A stretch of 64,000 bases of DNA from Tolypeutes matacus (taxonomy: Eukaryota; Chordata; Mammalia; Cingulata; Chlamyphoridae), in contig JAKSZT010053883.1 of the NCBI GenBank assembly GCA_026826555.1, forward strand, positions 26,901,225-26,965,224. Direction: 5' to 3'. A program made the translations under genes and the position numbers. The notes below the pieces were generated by a model. It was given only the letters and a program-made list of their open reading frames with translations. It was not told the DNA's origin and made no database searches. Each line of letters starts with the position of its first letter. Within the stretch, counting starts at the first letter, position 1. Of the stretch, positions 1-9,330 are shown in pieces.

Positions 1-58
1 CCCAGACCTCGTATGTGGGAAGTAGCACTCAACCACTGAGCCACATCAGCTTTGCTCC
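1..58 (-). repeat. tRNA-derived SINE head, cut by window edge
   Basis: Read on the minus strand, this is a tRNA-like SINE head with a box A of the TGGCTCAGTGGTTGAG type and the start of a CATACGAGGTC motif. The rest of the element lies left of the window. Similar heads recur at 11.9, 13.1 and 59.1 kb. Confidence 0.7.
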
Positions 59-79
59 TATCCATTCTTTAAATCCCAG

Positions 80-400
80 GTTTGTCCTTTGAGAAAACTT
101 CCTTGACATCCCCCTCTGCCATCCCCCTACCCCATTTTGTTCCTTTGTTCCTTGTCCAAGCCTCTATTCTAGCACTTGCCAAATTATATGATGTGACTAT
201 CTCCCCTACTAGGCTATTAGATTTTGTGTTCTTAGTGCCAAATCCCCAAGCCTGCCTTAATTTAATTTAGCACTTGCCAAATTATACAATGTGACTATCT
301 CCCTGTTTTATTAGATGTTGTGTTCTTAGTGCTAAATCCCGGAGCCTGCCTCGAAGTTGGTGGCATTATTTGTTCAGTAAATGAAGGAAGCAATGAATAG
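80..400 (+). repeat. L2-like 3' end with internal duplication
   Basis: The text resembles the 3' part of LINE L2 in sense orientation (CTTCCTTGACATCC, then a gene-free tail ending near TTCAGTAAATGAAGGAA). A block at 170-257 is repeated, diverged, at 268-351: both copies hold TAGCACTTGCCAAATTATA, GTGACTATCTCCC, TTGTGTTCTTAGTGC and AGCCTGCCT. The duplication arose after the L2 inserted. The family call is from memory. Confidence 0.55.
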
Positions 401-559
401 GTACCTTTTCATTCTCTTTCCCAAACTGACTGTGCTTCTACTCTTTTGCTTAAAACACCATTTTCTTCAGGATTCAGTCTACAATCGTTGTTAATAATCT
501 CGGCCCTCTACTGAGCCAACAATGCTCCACCAAGCACTTTACGTGCCTTTCTCATTGAA

Positions 560-695
560 GTCTGGCCACAGTCCCTTGAAGTCGATGCTATGATGATCTC
601 CACCTTCTAAACGAGGAGACTGAGGCTCAGAAAGCTCACACAGCTAGTCATGGTGGTGCTGAGATATGAACCAGGGTCTGACTCCTGAGCCAGGG
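560..695 (-). repeat. MIR SINE fragment
   Basis: MIR in reverse orientation, shown by GAGACTGAGGCTCAGAAAG, CACACAGCTAG and the GAACCAGGGTCTGACTCC block. Confidence 0.75.
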
Positions 696-699
696 CCTC

Positions 700-880
700 T
701 AGCAAGGCCTTTGGGGCTCCTTATGACCTTATGACCTGGCCCCAGCTTTGGGGCTCATCTCCCAAGAGTCCCTGTCCACTGGCAGTATTGTTCCCCTTGG
801 ACTTGGCTCCTCCCAGACACCTCACCTTCCCTGCCCGCCAGTGTCCCTCCTGCAGGAAGCCTTCCCTGAAGCGCTGCATT
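700..880 (+). repeat. L2-like fragment
   Basis: Resembles the L2 3' region in sense orientation (CTGGCCCC, CTTGGACTTGGCTCC, CAGGAAGCCTTCCCTGA). Between 880 and 2130 I see no gene or recognisable repeat except the A-rich (CAA)n run at 1699-1735. Intron 1 of A3GALT2 should occupy this stretch. Confidence 0.5.
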
Positions 881-1698
881 TCGGTAGACAAGGATTGTTA
901 GCTGAGTCCGAATGACAAGAAGGACAAGGTATGCAAAAGGAAGCGAGAAGGCTGGGTGGCTGGAGTGCAGGGGCCAAGCATGACAGCTAACGGGATGGGG
1001 TGGGAGAGGACAGCAGGGGCCAGAGAGTTATCGGGGTGAGTGTGGACGGCCGGAGCTATGTTTGTGAGGGAGAGCCCCCAGGATTGGCTGGTGGCTGGGT
1101 GAGGGCAGTGAGGGAAACGGACCCAAGGAGGACTCGGAGGTCTTCATTTGAGAAATGGGGAGACCAGAGTGAGGGGTGGGTTTCAGAGGAAAACCCTGGG
1201 AGCCCCTTTCCCTCCCTCCACTGACTTCAGCTCTTTGCTGAGCTCCTGGAGGGCTGTCTGCAGCCGGGCCTCTCCGGCTCCAGGAAGCCTGGTCAGACCC
1301 AGACCAGGTACTGGCAGGTGGGAAGATTGCCCCTGCAGGGCTTTGTGGGAGGAAAGTCTGTGCTGCAGGGGCAGGAATAGGCAGGAGCAGAGCCTAGGCT
1401 TTCTCCGCCCATATTCTCTGCTGTCCTGACCCTTTTAGCTAGTCCCCTCCCAACCAGGATAGGGCAAGCTGATGCTTATCTGAGGCACTGGGCCTATGCC
1501 AGTGCAGCCAGGCAGAGCTGGCTCCCCACAGCCCGGGGAGCTCAGCCTCCCCTCTGCAGGGCTGGGAGAGGGCTGAGGCCCAGACTTGGAGCAGGGACCC
1601 ACCAGCCTCTTTGGCCCCTTCCCATGCCCCAGCCTGGGAGTCCGTAGTTCATGGAGGCCCCTCTCTGGCCTATTCCTCCACATTCCTTGGTCAGATAT

Positions 1699-1735
1699 TA
1701 AAGAACAACAACAACAACAAAAAAAAACAAAAGAA
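1699..1735 (+). repeat. (CAA)n / A-rich simple repeat
   Basis: Imperfect run of ACAACAACAACAA followed by A-rich sequence. It may be a decayed retroposon tail, but no body is recognisable next to it. Confidence 0.6.
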
Positions 1736-2138
1736 ACAACTCTCTACCCCAACCTCTGCCTGCAGAAGCTGGTCCTTCAAGCTGCTTCCCACCACCCTCC
1801 TTGCTTTCAGGAACAGGTTGAAGATTAGTCATTGGTGCTGAAGTGGGAATGAGTTTCACTCCCAGGGGAAGAGGGAGAGCTCTCAGCTACAGTGGGAATG
1901 CACCCTGGGCCTTCGCTCTCCAGCTCTTCACTGACTACAGTCCCCCCCCACCCCACTGCCCACCGCTGTGGATGGTCTCTCTACCCCTTGGGCCATTGCT
2001 GTCTCACAGAGTCGCCAGAACCTGTGGCTCAGCCAGTGCTCAGCAGGCTGGATTGGACTGTTTTGGCCACCAGACTCCACTTGGGCCAGCTGTCTTCCCC
2101 CCTCTTTCCCCCAACCCATTGTCCGTGTCCCCACTCAC

Positions 2139-2161
2139 CGGAGTCCCTCCTTGAGAGCCAT
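2139..2161 (-). CDS. A3GALT2: A3GALT2 coding exon 1 (start of iGb3 synthase)
   Basis: The minus strand reads ATG at 2161, then MALKEGL plus two bases of Arg, followed at once by the perfect donor GTGAGT at 2138-2133. Human alpha-1,3-galactosyltransferase 2 (isoglobotriaosylceramide synthase, a Golgi type II glycosyltransferase) begins with MALKEGLRAWKR as I remember it. In human the gene lies directly downstream of PHC2 on the same strand with a gap of about 2.5 kb. Sequence, splice site, strand and position all agree. The coding part is only 23 bp, with the remaining exons beyond the left edge, so I cannot tell whether the gene is intact. The start context is weak at -3 (C) but has G at +4. 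The match is short, so the call rests heavily on synteny. Confidence 0.78.
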
Positions 2162-2480
2162 GTGGAGAAGCTGGTGGGACAGCCTGCCAGGAGCCCTTTC
2201 AGCTGGGAGCCAGGGAAGAAATGACCGGTTGCTGGTGACCTGGATGAAGCTGTTCCAGCCCCTTGGCCTCAGGAGCCACACCCACAGAAGCCAGCAGGGA
2301 TGGACTGCCCAGAGGAACCTGCTTGGGGCGGGGCCTGCTGGAGAGGGTGGGGTGGGGGCTGGGGAGCCCACTTGGGGCCAGGCACCTGGAAGAGGGAGGC
2401 TCTGAGTAAGGCCAGCTCTGACTGGCCGGAGGCCCTGAGCTATTTTGTACTAACTCTTCCCTCCTCGGGGGTCCACGAGC
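2162..2480 (-). promoter_or_regulatory. A3GALT2: Probable A3GALT2 5' UTR and promoter
   Basis: This is the sequence directly upstream of the A3GALT2 start codon. It is moderately GC-rich and holds one GC box (GGGGCGGGGCC on the plus strand, about 2327-2337) and an AT-rich patch, TACAAAATAG on the minus strand near 2442-2451, that could act as a weak TATA-like element. There is no CpG island, which would fit a tissue-restricted gene. The transcription start is not determined. Confidence 0.4.
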
Positions 2481-2589
2481 CCCTCCTCACTGTTTTTGGG
2501 TTGCTGGGGATGGCCAGAGGTCAGGCTATACTGTTTGCCACCAAGGCAGAACCCTGTTCTGTACAGAGCCTCAGCCAGATCTCAAGCAC

Positions 2590-2712
2590 TGGTCTCTTAT
2601 GACCTTGGACAATTCAATTCAACCTTAACTTCCTCAGTAAAATGGGGTGCATATGCCAGTCACCCAGGACAGTGTGAGGGCCAAGTAAGATAATGGATGT
2701 GGAACACTATTT
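2590..2712 (+). repeat. MIR SINE fragment
   Basis: MIR in sense orientation (TATGACCTTGGACAA, CTTCCTCAGTAAAATGGGG, then GTGAGGGCCAAGTAAGAT). Confidence 0.8.
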
Positions 2713-3809
2713 TAAAAAAGTTTACACTGAGCAGTGGTTTTAAAAGTGCAGGTAGTGACATATTAGAGGCCCATGAAATCAGATAAGTGGACTGGGACCA
2801 AGGTTTTTCAAGTATGAAATGGAAGAGAATTGAAAAGAAAATTTCAGAATGTGTCGTGCATAAGGGTAGGTATTGTTTCATGAGATTCTTGCATCGGTTA
2901 TATACATAGGTAGTTGGTACACAAGGTTGGGAAAAGCTTTTTAACTATGGGTCATGATCAGAAAGTTTTGAGAAATTCTTTGTAAAGCCCCAAACTCATT
3001 AACTACTCTAACTCCTCCCTTTTGAGCTTGTTTTGCAAGCACTGCCCCAACCCCCTTATAGCAGCTGCTTGTCCTTTTGAGCTTGTTTTGCAGACCGCTT
3101 GTACACTGACCACTCAGGGTCTTTGAAGAGAGCCTGCCCCCGCCAGGGCTGCAGGTGCCTCAGGCAGGTGCTCCTGTTCGCCAGCCCTCACTTGGTTTCA
3201 AGTGCAACCAATAGGAGCAAACTTAGATTATACTTAAGGAAACACCCTTCAAATTTGCAACAGCTTGGGGCCTTTCTTCCAAAGTAGAGAAATAAGACCG
3301 ATATTGATCTGCTTCTGTCAGTCCCCTCCATCCACCATTTCCTCTTTCAGGAGTTTTGGTTCCCTTCTCTTTTATGCACAAAAGGACCCAACTCAATTGG
3401 GACCTGGCTTTCATTTCCTTTAAAGGCCTTGACTCCCCCCTCTCCCTCACCTGCATGAATTTCCGTAAAGGGAAAACTGAGGTCCAGAAAGTGAAGCAGT
3501 TTGTCCAGACCATGTGGGCCACCCAGTGCATACCCAAGCACCCAGGGCCTATGTTCCTTTGCTGAGGGTCCGGGATGCGGTAATGCATGGGGCTCCCTTG
3601 CTTTGGGGGTCCTGAGGGTTCACACTCCACGTGGGTGCCCTGCCCCTAGGTTCTTTGTCCTCCCCGCCTGTCTCCATCAGGGCCCCTGGGCCTGCCACCC
3701 ATCCTCACCTCCTGGAACTTACTTTCCGCCCTGGGCTCCACCCTCTGGGGCTCCACTAATCAGTGTTTGCCTCCACTCCTCCAGATAACAGCTACCTTTT
3801 AACAGGTTT
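2713..3809. other. Intergenic, no gene seen
   Basis: Between A3GALT2 and PHC2. The stretch 2735-2985 has the look of a worn hAT-type DNA transposon (GCAGTGGTTTTAAAAGTGC at the left, GCTTTTTAACTATGGGTCATGATC at the right), but I cannot name it. A 22-bp phrase, CCTTTTGAGCTTGTTTTGCA with minor differences, occurs at about 3018 and 3072. I see nothing further. Confidence 0.4.
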
Positions 3810-3915
3810 TCCAGAGGAGAGTTATCAAGCTCTGCATACTGGCTTTTTAACCTTCTGCCCCACTCTGAGATTCTGATTCAGTAGGTTGGGGGCTGGGCCT
3901 CAAATCCCACATTTT
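3810..3915 (+). repeat. MER5/MER20-like hAT fragment
   Basis: Contains the hallmark GAGATTCTGATTCAGTAGG followed by GGGGCTGGGCC, typical of short non-autonomous hAT-Charlie elements. Confidence 0.6.
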
Positions 3916-4089
3916 ATTTTATTTTTTTCATGCTTAGTGAAAAGCACCCCAGAAACCCACTAAAACCACATCCTCCCACCTTGCCAACAAGCAGAAACAC
4001 TGCCTTAAGGAAAAACTTTGTTAGAAATTCTAGGTTTAGGGGCATAGCCTAAGAAGTTTCCAGAAGGAATGGTTAGGCTAGGTTGCCTC

Positions 4090-4335
4090 CAATTTTTCTC
4101 TTCTGCTGTGATAGCTATTTTGTTCCCTACTACAGGCCTGGTTCAAAGAGGCACGTAGTCAGTGGGCCACCATGGACACAGAAGCCACTGCTCATGGCTC
4201 TGCACTTCCACATTCATTTTTATGCCTTTGCTTACATACCTTGGTCTGGAATGTTCTTTTATTCAAGGCTTCGATGCCACCTTCTGGACGATCGTGACAT
4301 TTCTATGTCAGCATTCAGAAAATGCTCAGAAAGTG
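4090..4335 (+). repeat. L2-like fragment
   Basis: Resembles the L2 3' region: TTTATGCCTTTGCTTACAT, TGGTCTGGAATGTTCTTT, and GATGCCACCTTCTGGA. Confidence 0.55.
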
Positions 4336-4402
4336 TTGTGTGAACCAAAGCCATTCCCGGGCTATCCAGGACAGTAGGCAGATCCTGTCAAAGGCGACAG
4401 CT

Positions 4403-4429
4403 GGGGGTGGGGTGGGGTGGGGTGGGGGA
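4403..4429 (+). repeat. G-rich (GGGGT)n tract
   Basis: Five G-runs of four or five bases separated by single T: a canonical G-quadruplex motif on the plus strand. It lies about 350 bp past the PHC2 poly(A) signal in the direction of PHC2 transcription, so PHC2 run-through RNA would carry the C-rich complement. Confidence 0.85.
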
Positions 4430-4773
4430 GTCTGTGCTCTGCCCCACGTGTTCCAGGTGTTCCCTGCCCTACAGTCATGTCTCCTCAGTAGGAATGGTGA
4501 GTAGGGCTGAAGGGGCTTCTGGACCTTCCTATGCCAAGGGACACCTGTGTGAATAGCCACAGCTGTCTGCTTCTCCTATGTGAAGTCGGGTGAAGGGCAC
4601 CCTCAGATGGCCTGGCTCCAGCAAGGTGTGGGGGATACACAGTCCTGTTAAGGCACTGGTCCCTCTCCCTACCCAGGGGCCCAGCCTCTCTTTGTGGGTG
4701 AGTAGGAGCCATTTAGGACTAAAGGATGGGCATCCCAAGGAGAGAAAGGTACAGGAGACACAGGTTTTACAGA

Positions 4774-4779
4774 TTTATT
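4774..4779 (-). terminator. PHC2: PHC2 poly(A) signal
   Basis: AATAAA on the minus strand, the only canonical signal downstream of the stop codon. A TGTAAAAC follows, then GT-rich TGTGTCTCCTGTACC, which fits cleavage near 4755-4765. This gives a 3' UTR of about 1.27 kb. Confidence 0.8.
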
Positions 4780-5803
4780 TTTAAAAAACAAAAACAAAAA
4801 GGTTAAAAAAAGTCCTTCATTTCCAACCCTGCCTGGGGGTGTGGGTGGGGAATAGAACAAGCTGAGAAAGGTGTCTACCCCTTCCTGGAAAGAGCCCCAC
4901 CCTTCCCCCAGGAACCTGTGAAAGACAAGGCAAGTCAGAGGCAAGCCCTCGCCCTTCCTGCCCTGCTTCCCCCTCAGGTAGCTCAGGTTGCTGCTAGGAA
5001 GTTTTAGAGGCAAAGGTGTGGAAGTGGGAGGTCAAAGGCTACCTTCTTCAGATCAGCGGTCACTCCAGCTGTTTTCCCTTAGAAGGTTCTCTGGGCCTCC
5101 ACCACTGGGGCTCCCAGGGCAGGCCTAGCTCAGCCCTCTGGGATCTGTGGCCCAACCCATCGGTAGCTTCCTTAATGCTATTTGTGGGACAGGAGGGCAG
5201 TCAGCGGAACTTCACAGTGTGGGCTGGGGACTGCAGAGACACCTTGGCAAGTCTGGAAAGGAAAAGCCCCTTGGTCATCAATTTCTGATCTTGCCTCTCA
5301 GACTGAGGCTGCCCTTCTTTTCTGTTCCCCATCTTGAGGCTGAGTGGAGTCCAGGACAAAGCACTAAGTGGCTGTTTGCTACAAAATACCTGGGGATGCC
5401 AGAGGTTGGCTCTTGGCCCATCTGTCAGTCCAGGCTCCCACACAGTCATACAGTCACACACACAGCGTTAAGGCGTCTGTGCCAGCAGGCATGGCCAAAC
5501 TGGGTCCAGCTTCTCTCTCTCTACTTGCAGAGGGTATAGGGGGAGAACCCCTGGCTGCTTCGCAAATAGGCTGAAGGGGGAGAAGCTGGCAACGGAAGAG
5601 TTAACCAGGTCTGGAGAAAGAAGTGGGAGGAAGGCAAGCAAGGGCTTTCAAGGCCTCTATGCAGGCCTGCTGGCAGCCCTTGGAAGTAACCCAACTCAGG
5701 TTGGGGAGCCCTGACCATACACCCCCTGGAAAATGGGGGACAGAGAAAGGGGAAGAGAGCAGGGCTAGAGTATTGGGACTTTGGAGGAAGCCAGTGCTAT
5801 CAT

Positions 5804-5811
5804 TATTTACA
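5804..5811 (-). promoter_or_regulatory. PHC2: Pumilio-type element in PHC2 3' UTR
   Basis: TGTAAATA on the mRNA strand fits the Pumilio consensus UGUANAUA, about 220 nt after the stop codon. One 8-mer in 1.3 kb can arise by chance, so function is only inferred. Confidence 0.4.
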
Positions 5812-6029
5812 AGCATAAAGCCCCATCTTCTGCACCACCTACCTCTCTGCCCCTCCCACAGAAATGAAAGCCCCTGAGAGCCACTGAGGAGGTGGCCTCA
5901 CCAGCCACGCCCCTTAGGGAGAGCCCCTTTCCTCCGACTGGCCCCATTTCTGGGCCTCTCAGGAATGTCTGTCTGGCTCTGCTCAGCCGGGAGAAGGAGC
6001 CCAGGGCCAGAATCCTGGCTGCCCTGGCC

Positions 6030-6184
6030 CTAGGAGTCCTTGAGCATGCTGATGCGGGCGTAGATCTTCAGGGCGGGCCCCAGCTTGATGTTCATAGCAC
6101 TCATAAGATGGTCCTCCTTGAGCAGCAGCAGAGCCTGCCCATCAATTTCCTGGGCACGGAATTCTTCTGCAATCTCCTGGCAGC
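6030..6184 (-). CDS. PHC2: PHC2 coding exon 14: C-terminal SAM half and stop
   Basis: Acceptor AG at 6186-6185. The exon opens with the last two bases of Gly810 and encodes residues 811-860, ending in TAG at 6032-6030. It carries helices 2-5 of the SAM domain, including DGQALLLLKEDHLM and the long C-terminal helix ending ARISMLKDS. SAM polymerisation through head and tail faces drives PRC1 clustering and higher-order chromatin folding. The sequence looks identical to human PHC2 as I remember it and differs from PHC1 and PHC3, so the paralogue assignment is firm. The preceding intron is 6.3 kb and packed with repeats. Confidence 0.98.
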
Positions 6185-6231
6185 CTGAGGGGGATATATC
6201 ACCACAGACAGTATCAATCAAAGCTCCCAAT

Positions 6232-6354
6232 AATCATTCTTGGCAATCACTGCATTTTTGATACACTATCTCATTTAAATCTTCATAACCATACCTTGAG
6301 AAGGGTATTGTTATTCTTATTTTACAGCTTGAGAGAGGCTAAGTGACTTACCCC
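6232..6354 (-). repeat. MIR, left half (split by MLT1 element)
   Basis: MIR in reverse orientation (CACTATCTCATTTAAATCTTC, TTATTTTACAGCTTGAGAG, GGCTAAGTGACTTA). It stops abruptly at the MLT1 LTR and resumes at 9331, so a single MIR was split by the insertion. Confidence 0.75.
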
Positions 6355-6832
6355 TAGTAGTCAGACACTAAGATGGTCCCCAGTGATCCATGCCTTTTTC
6401 TTCAGCACTTGTACAAACCCCTCCCACAATGAAAGGGGCTAACCTGAGTGACTGATAGGATTTTGTGGAAGTGACAGCCCGTGACCTCTGAGGTTAGGTT
6501 ATGAAGGGCACAGCTGCTTCCACCTTGCTCTGTTGTATCGATTATCTTGGAGTCAATCAGGTACCATGTGGTGAGAACACTCAAGCAGCTCTCTGGAAAG
6601 GCTCAGATAGAGAGGAGCTGAGGGAAGTGAGGCCTCTCGCAAAATTCTCCAGCCCCAAACCTTCAGGTGACCTCAGTCCTCACTGACATCTTAAATGAGA
6701 CCTCTTAAGAGACCTCAAGCCAGAACTGCCTAGCTAAGCTACTCTACAGAAACCTTGAAGAACTAAATGATCACTGTTTTAAGTCACTAAATATTGGGGT
6801 AATTTGTTTCACAGAAACTGGTAACTAATACA
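6355..6832 (+). mobile_element. MLT1-type MaLR LTR, 5' copy
   Basis: Long terminal repeat of the ERVL-MaLR class, MLT1 group as I recognise it: AAGATGGTCCCCAGTGATCC near the start, CCTCCCACAATGAA, GGACTGATAGGAT-like text in the middle, and a 3' end of GGTAATTTGTTTCACAG followed by TAACTAATACA. It aligns in the same orientation with 8841-9328, although the termini no longer show clean TG at the left. Retroviral-like fossil, non-coding. Confidence 0.7.
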
Positions 6833-6956
6833 TATTTTGGTTCCTAAAATGTAGGCTTGACTGTGGAGCCAGGCAGTGGACAGAAGCTGGAAGGACTCTG
6901 AAGAGTGCCTTGAAGAGAATGTAAGTATAAGTCTGGTGGCCTTTGAGGAAACTGCT
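6833..6956 (+). mobile_element. MaLR internal sequence, part 1
   Basis: Follows the LTR with TATTTTGGTTCCTAAAATG, the usual opening of MLT1 internal sequence (ACATTTTGGTACC-like). It is interrupted by the solo LTR at 6957 and resumes at 7433. No open frame of note. Confidence 0.55.
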
Positions 6957-7427
6957 TGTGGTGACTTGAAGCTGTATGCACCCCAGAAAAACATCATCTT
7001 TAATCCATTCCTGTGGGTGGGAACCCACTCTAAGTAGGACCGTTTGATGAAGGTACTTCAGTTAAGATGTGGCCCAGCCCAATCAGGATGGGTCTTAATC
7101 CTGTTAGTGGAGGGAGTCTTTTATAAGTGGAATGAAATTCAGACAGAGAGAGCACCACAGAGGAAGCAGCCAGAAGCTGAAATCACTGGAACCCAGAAGC
7201 GAAGGGAGAGACCAGGAGATGCCACCATGTGCCTTGCCATGTGACAAGCTAAGGACCAAAGATCACCAGCAGCCAGCCCCAGAACACCAGGCTTCAGGCA
7301 GAAAGCATCACCTTGATGCCTTGATTTAGACTTTCTTTTAGCCACAGAACTGTAAACTAATAAATTCCCATTGTTTAAAGCATACCATTGCATGATATTT
7401 GCTTGAGCAGCCTAGGAAACTAAAACA
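6957..7427 (+). mobile_element. Solo LTR (MaLR-like) with 5-bp duplication
   Basis: A 471-bp element that begins TGTGGTGACTTGAAGC and ends CTAAAACA, flanked on both sides by CTGCT (6952-6956 and 7428-7432). TG...CA ends and a 5-bp duplication are diagnostic of an LTR. The text (TGTATGCACCCCAGAAAAAC at the left, AATAAATTCCCATTG and a poly(A) region at the right) is MaLR/ERV-like. Only one LTR remains, so the internal part was lost by LTR-LTR recombination. No coding capacity. Confidence 0.85.
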
Positions 7428-7432
7428 CTGCT

Positions 7433-8536
7433 GGTGAGGGCTTGAAGGAAGGTGATGAAAACGTTACTGGAAATTGGAGGAAAAAGAACCCTTGTTATAA
7501 AATAGAAGAAAACTGAGCAACACTGTCACTGGCAGTGACAATCTAAGGGCATGTTCTGGCAAATTGTTGACCATGTTGTGTGGCTCCTTCTTGCTGCTTA
7601 CATTAAAATAAGAAAGGAGATAGATGAGCTCAAGAAAAAACTGTTAGACATAAAAGAGCCAGGATTCGCTGGCTTTGAAAATCCCTAGTCTCTCCAGATG
7701 GTAAATGATGCTAGAATTAAAGAGTGGTTTTGAGGCAAAGATCAAACCCAGGAAAAAAGTCAGCAAAACATGGTCTAAAGAAACTGAAGGCATGACTGAA
7801 ATCTATTAAGGCCTCAGACAGATCTAAGGTGGTGCACTAAGAGAACTACTCAATCAAAAGCTCTCTAAAAAAAAACAAAAGGAAAAAAAAAAAGCTCTCT
7901 AAGGATTTTACGGTGTGCCCCAAAGACCCACTACATTAAATAAGGAGGAATTCTAAGAATCTAGAGAGCATTGCTCCTCAGCTTCAGAAGAAGCCCACAG
8001 TAAAGAAAGGCTTACCTTGAAAATATTTTGGGGTATGGTTTTTGTCTAACAGTGTGAACTCCAACAAGATTCATAGAAAGCCCACAAAGATTTTAATAAA
8101 ATCATATTGGCAGAAATACTGCTAGCTTGGACTGAATGGGTCAGAGGCTGTACAAAATAAAGAGGAGGAGGAAGCAGGCTGAGAAAACTACTCTGCTGAA
8201 AAATCTGGCTACCTTTCATGGAAAATGAAGAATAACTCAGAGGGCAGAGCCAAGAGTAAAAGAGACTCACTCTCAGGCTTTGAGTCTTAATCAAGGAAAA
8301 TACCAACATGTGCCCTGCTAACTTTCAGAACTGGTATGGATCAGTGTGCTCCTGTATGCTCCCTGTTTCGTCCCTTTTTGAATGGGCATGCCTACATTGG
8401 TTATCCTAGGCCTGTCTCACCATATGTTAGGTTTGTGGAAGGGAGCAGATAAATTGTCTCTTTAGTTCTCAGGTCTTCAGACTGAGAGGACCATACTTGA
8501 GGAGCTGGATCCAAGGAGCCTCATCCATGCCTGGAC
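7433..8536 (+). mobile_element. MaLR internal sequence, part 2
   Basis: Continues the internal sequence after the solo LTR: GGTGAGGGCTTGAAGGAA and TTACTGGAAATTGGAGGAA resemble MLT1/MST internal text. It lies between two LTR copies in the same orientation. Frames are broken and no retroviral protein is recognisable. The assignment rests mainly on position. Confidence 0.5.
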
Positions 8537-8550
8537 AAAAGCTGATGCTG

Positions 8551-8734
8551 GGAGTGGAGGTGGCTCAAGCCTTTGGGTGCCTCCCTCCCACATGGGAAGT
8601 CCAGGGTTCAGTTCCCGGTGCCTCCTAAAAAGAAGATGAACTGACAGACCCAGAGAGCAGACAGCAAGTACAAACAACAAAAGGGGGGGGGGGCAGGTAG
8701 AAAGAAATAAAATAAATCTTAAAAAAAAAAAAAT
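8551..8734 (+). mobile_element. Xenarthran tRNA-derived SINE
   Basis: tRNA-like head (GTGGCTCAAGCCTTTGGGTG, GGTTCAGTTCCC), a GACAGACCCAGAGAGCAGACAGCAAG body, a G-run, then AATAAATCTTA13. Flanked by AAAAGCTGATGCTG (8537-8550) and AAAAGCTGCTGCTG (8735-8748), a 14-bp target-site duplication with one mismatch. Confidence 0.9.
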
Positions 8735-8840
8735 AAAAGCTGCTGCTGTAATGAGATGAAACTTTTGGGGGTCTTGGTAGGGGATAAGTGTATTTTGCAT
8801 GGGGGAAGGACATAAATCATTGGGAGTCAGTGGTGAACTA

Positions 8841-9328
8841 TGGTAGCCAGCTTCCAAAATGGTCCCCAGTAATCCTTTTCTTCCTGGTAATTCATGCTCT
8901 TGTGAGTCCCCTCACACAATGAACAGGACTGACCTGTGTGACCAATAGGATATTGTGGAAGTGAGAATACATGATTTCTGGAGCTAGAACATAAAGGGCA
9001 CAGTGGCTTCTGCGTTGCTCTCTTGTATCACTAGCTCTGTTGAAAACCATGTCATGAGGACCCTCAAGCAACTGGCTGGAGAGGCCTCTTGCCAATAGCC
9101 AGCCTCTACCTGTGAATCATGTGAACAAAGCACCTTGAAAGTGGACCTTTCTGTCACAATCAAGACTTCGGATGAACTCAGCCCTGGTCGACATCTTAAT
9201 TAACAACCTCCTAAGAGATCCCGAGCCAGAACTGCCTAGCTGAGCCACTCCTGAATTTCTTACCCACAGAAACTGCAGGAAGAATGATTAGTTCTATTTT
9301 GAGTCATTAGCTATAGATAACTAGTGCA
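8841..9328 (+). mobile_element. MLT1-type MaLR LTR, 3' copy
   Basis: Same family and orientation as 6355-6832. It opens TGGTAGCCAGCTTCC, carries AATGGTCCCCAGTAATCC, GACCAATAGGATATTGTGG and GCCAGAACTGCCTAGCTGAG, and ends CTAGTGCA. With the 5' copy it brackets the internal region, so this is a nearly complete ancient provirus. No duplication is readable at its outer ends. Confidence 0.75.
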
Positions 9329-9330
9329 CT

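Larger units (their letters stand above)
4762..6029 (-). other. PHC2: PHC2 3' UTR
   Basis: Non-coding tail of the last exon, from the stop TAG at 6032-6030 to the inferred cleavage site. No interspersed repeat is recognisable, in contrast with the introns, as expected of a constrained UTR. Open frames on either strand here do not match any protein I know. Confidence 0.8.

Noticed and set aside
6355..9328. Surviving retroviral genes between the MLT1 LTRs
   Set aside because: No open frame of useful length and no gag, protease, polymerase or envelope motif; MaLR interiors are largely non-coding.
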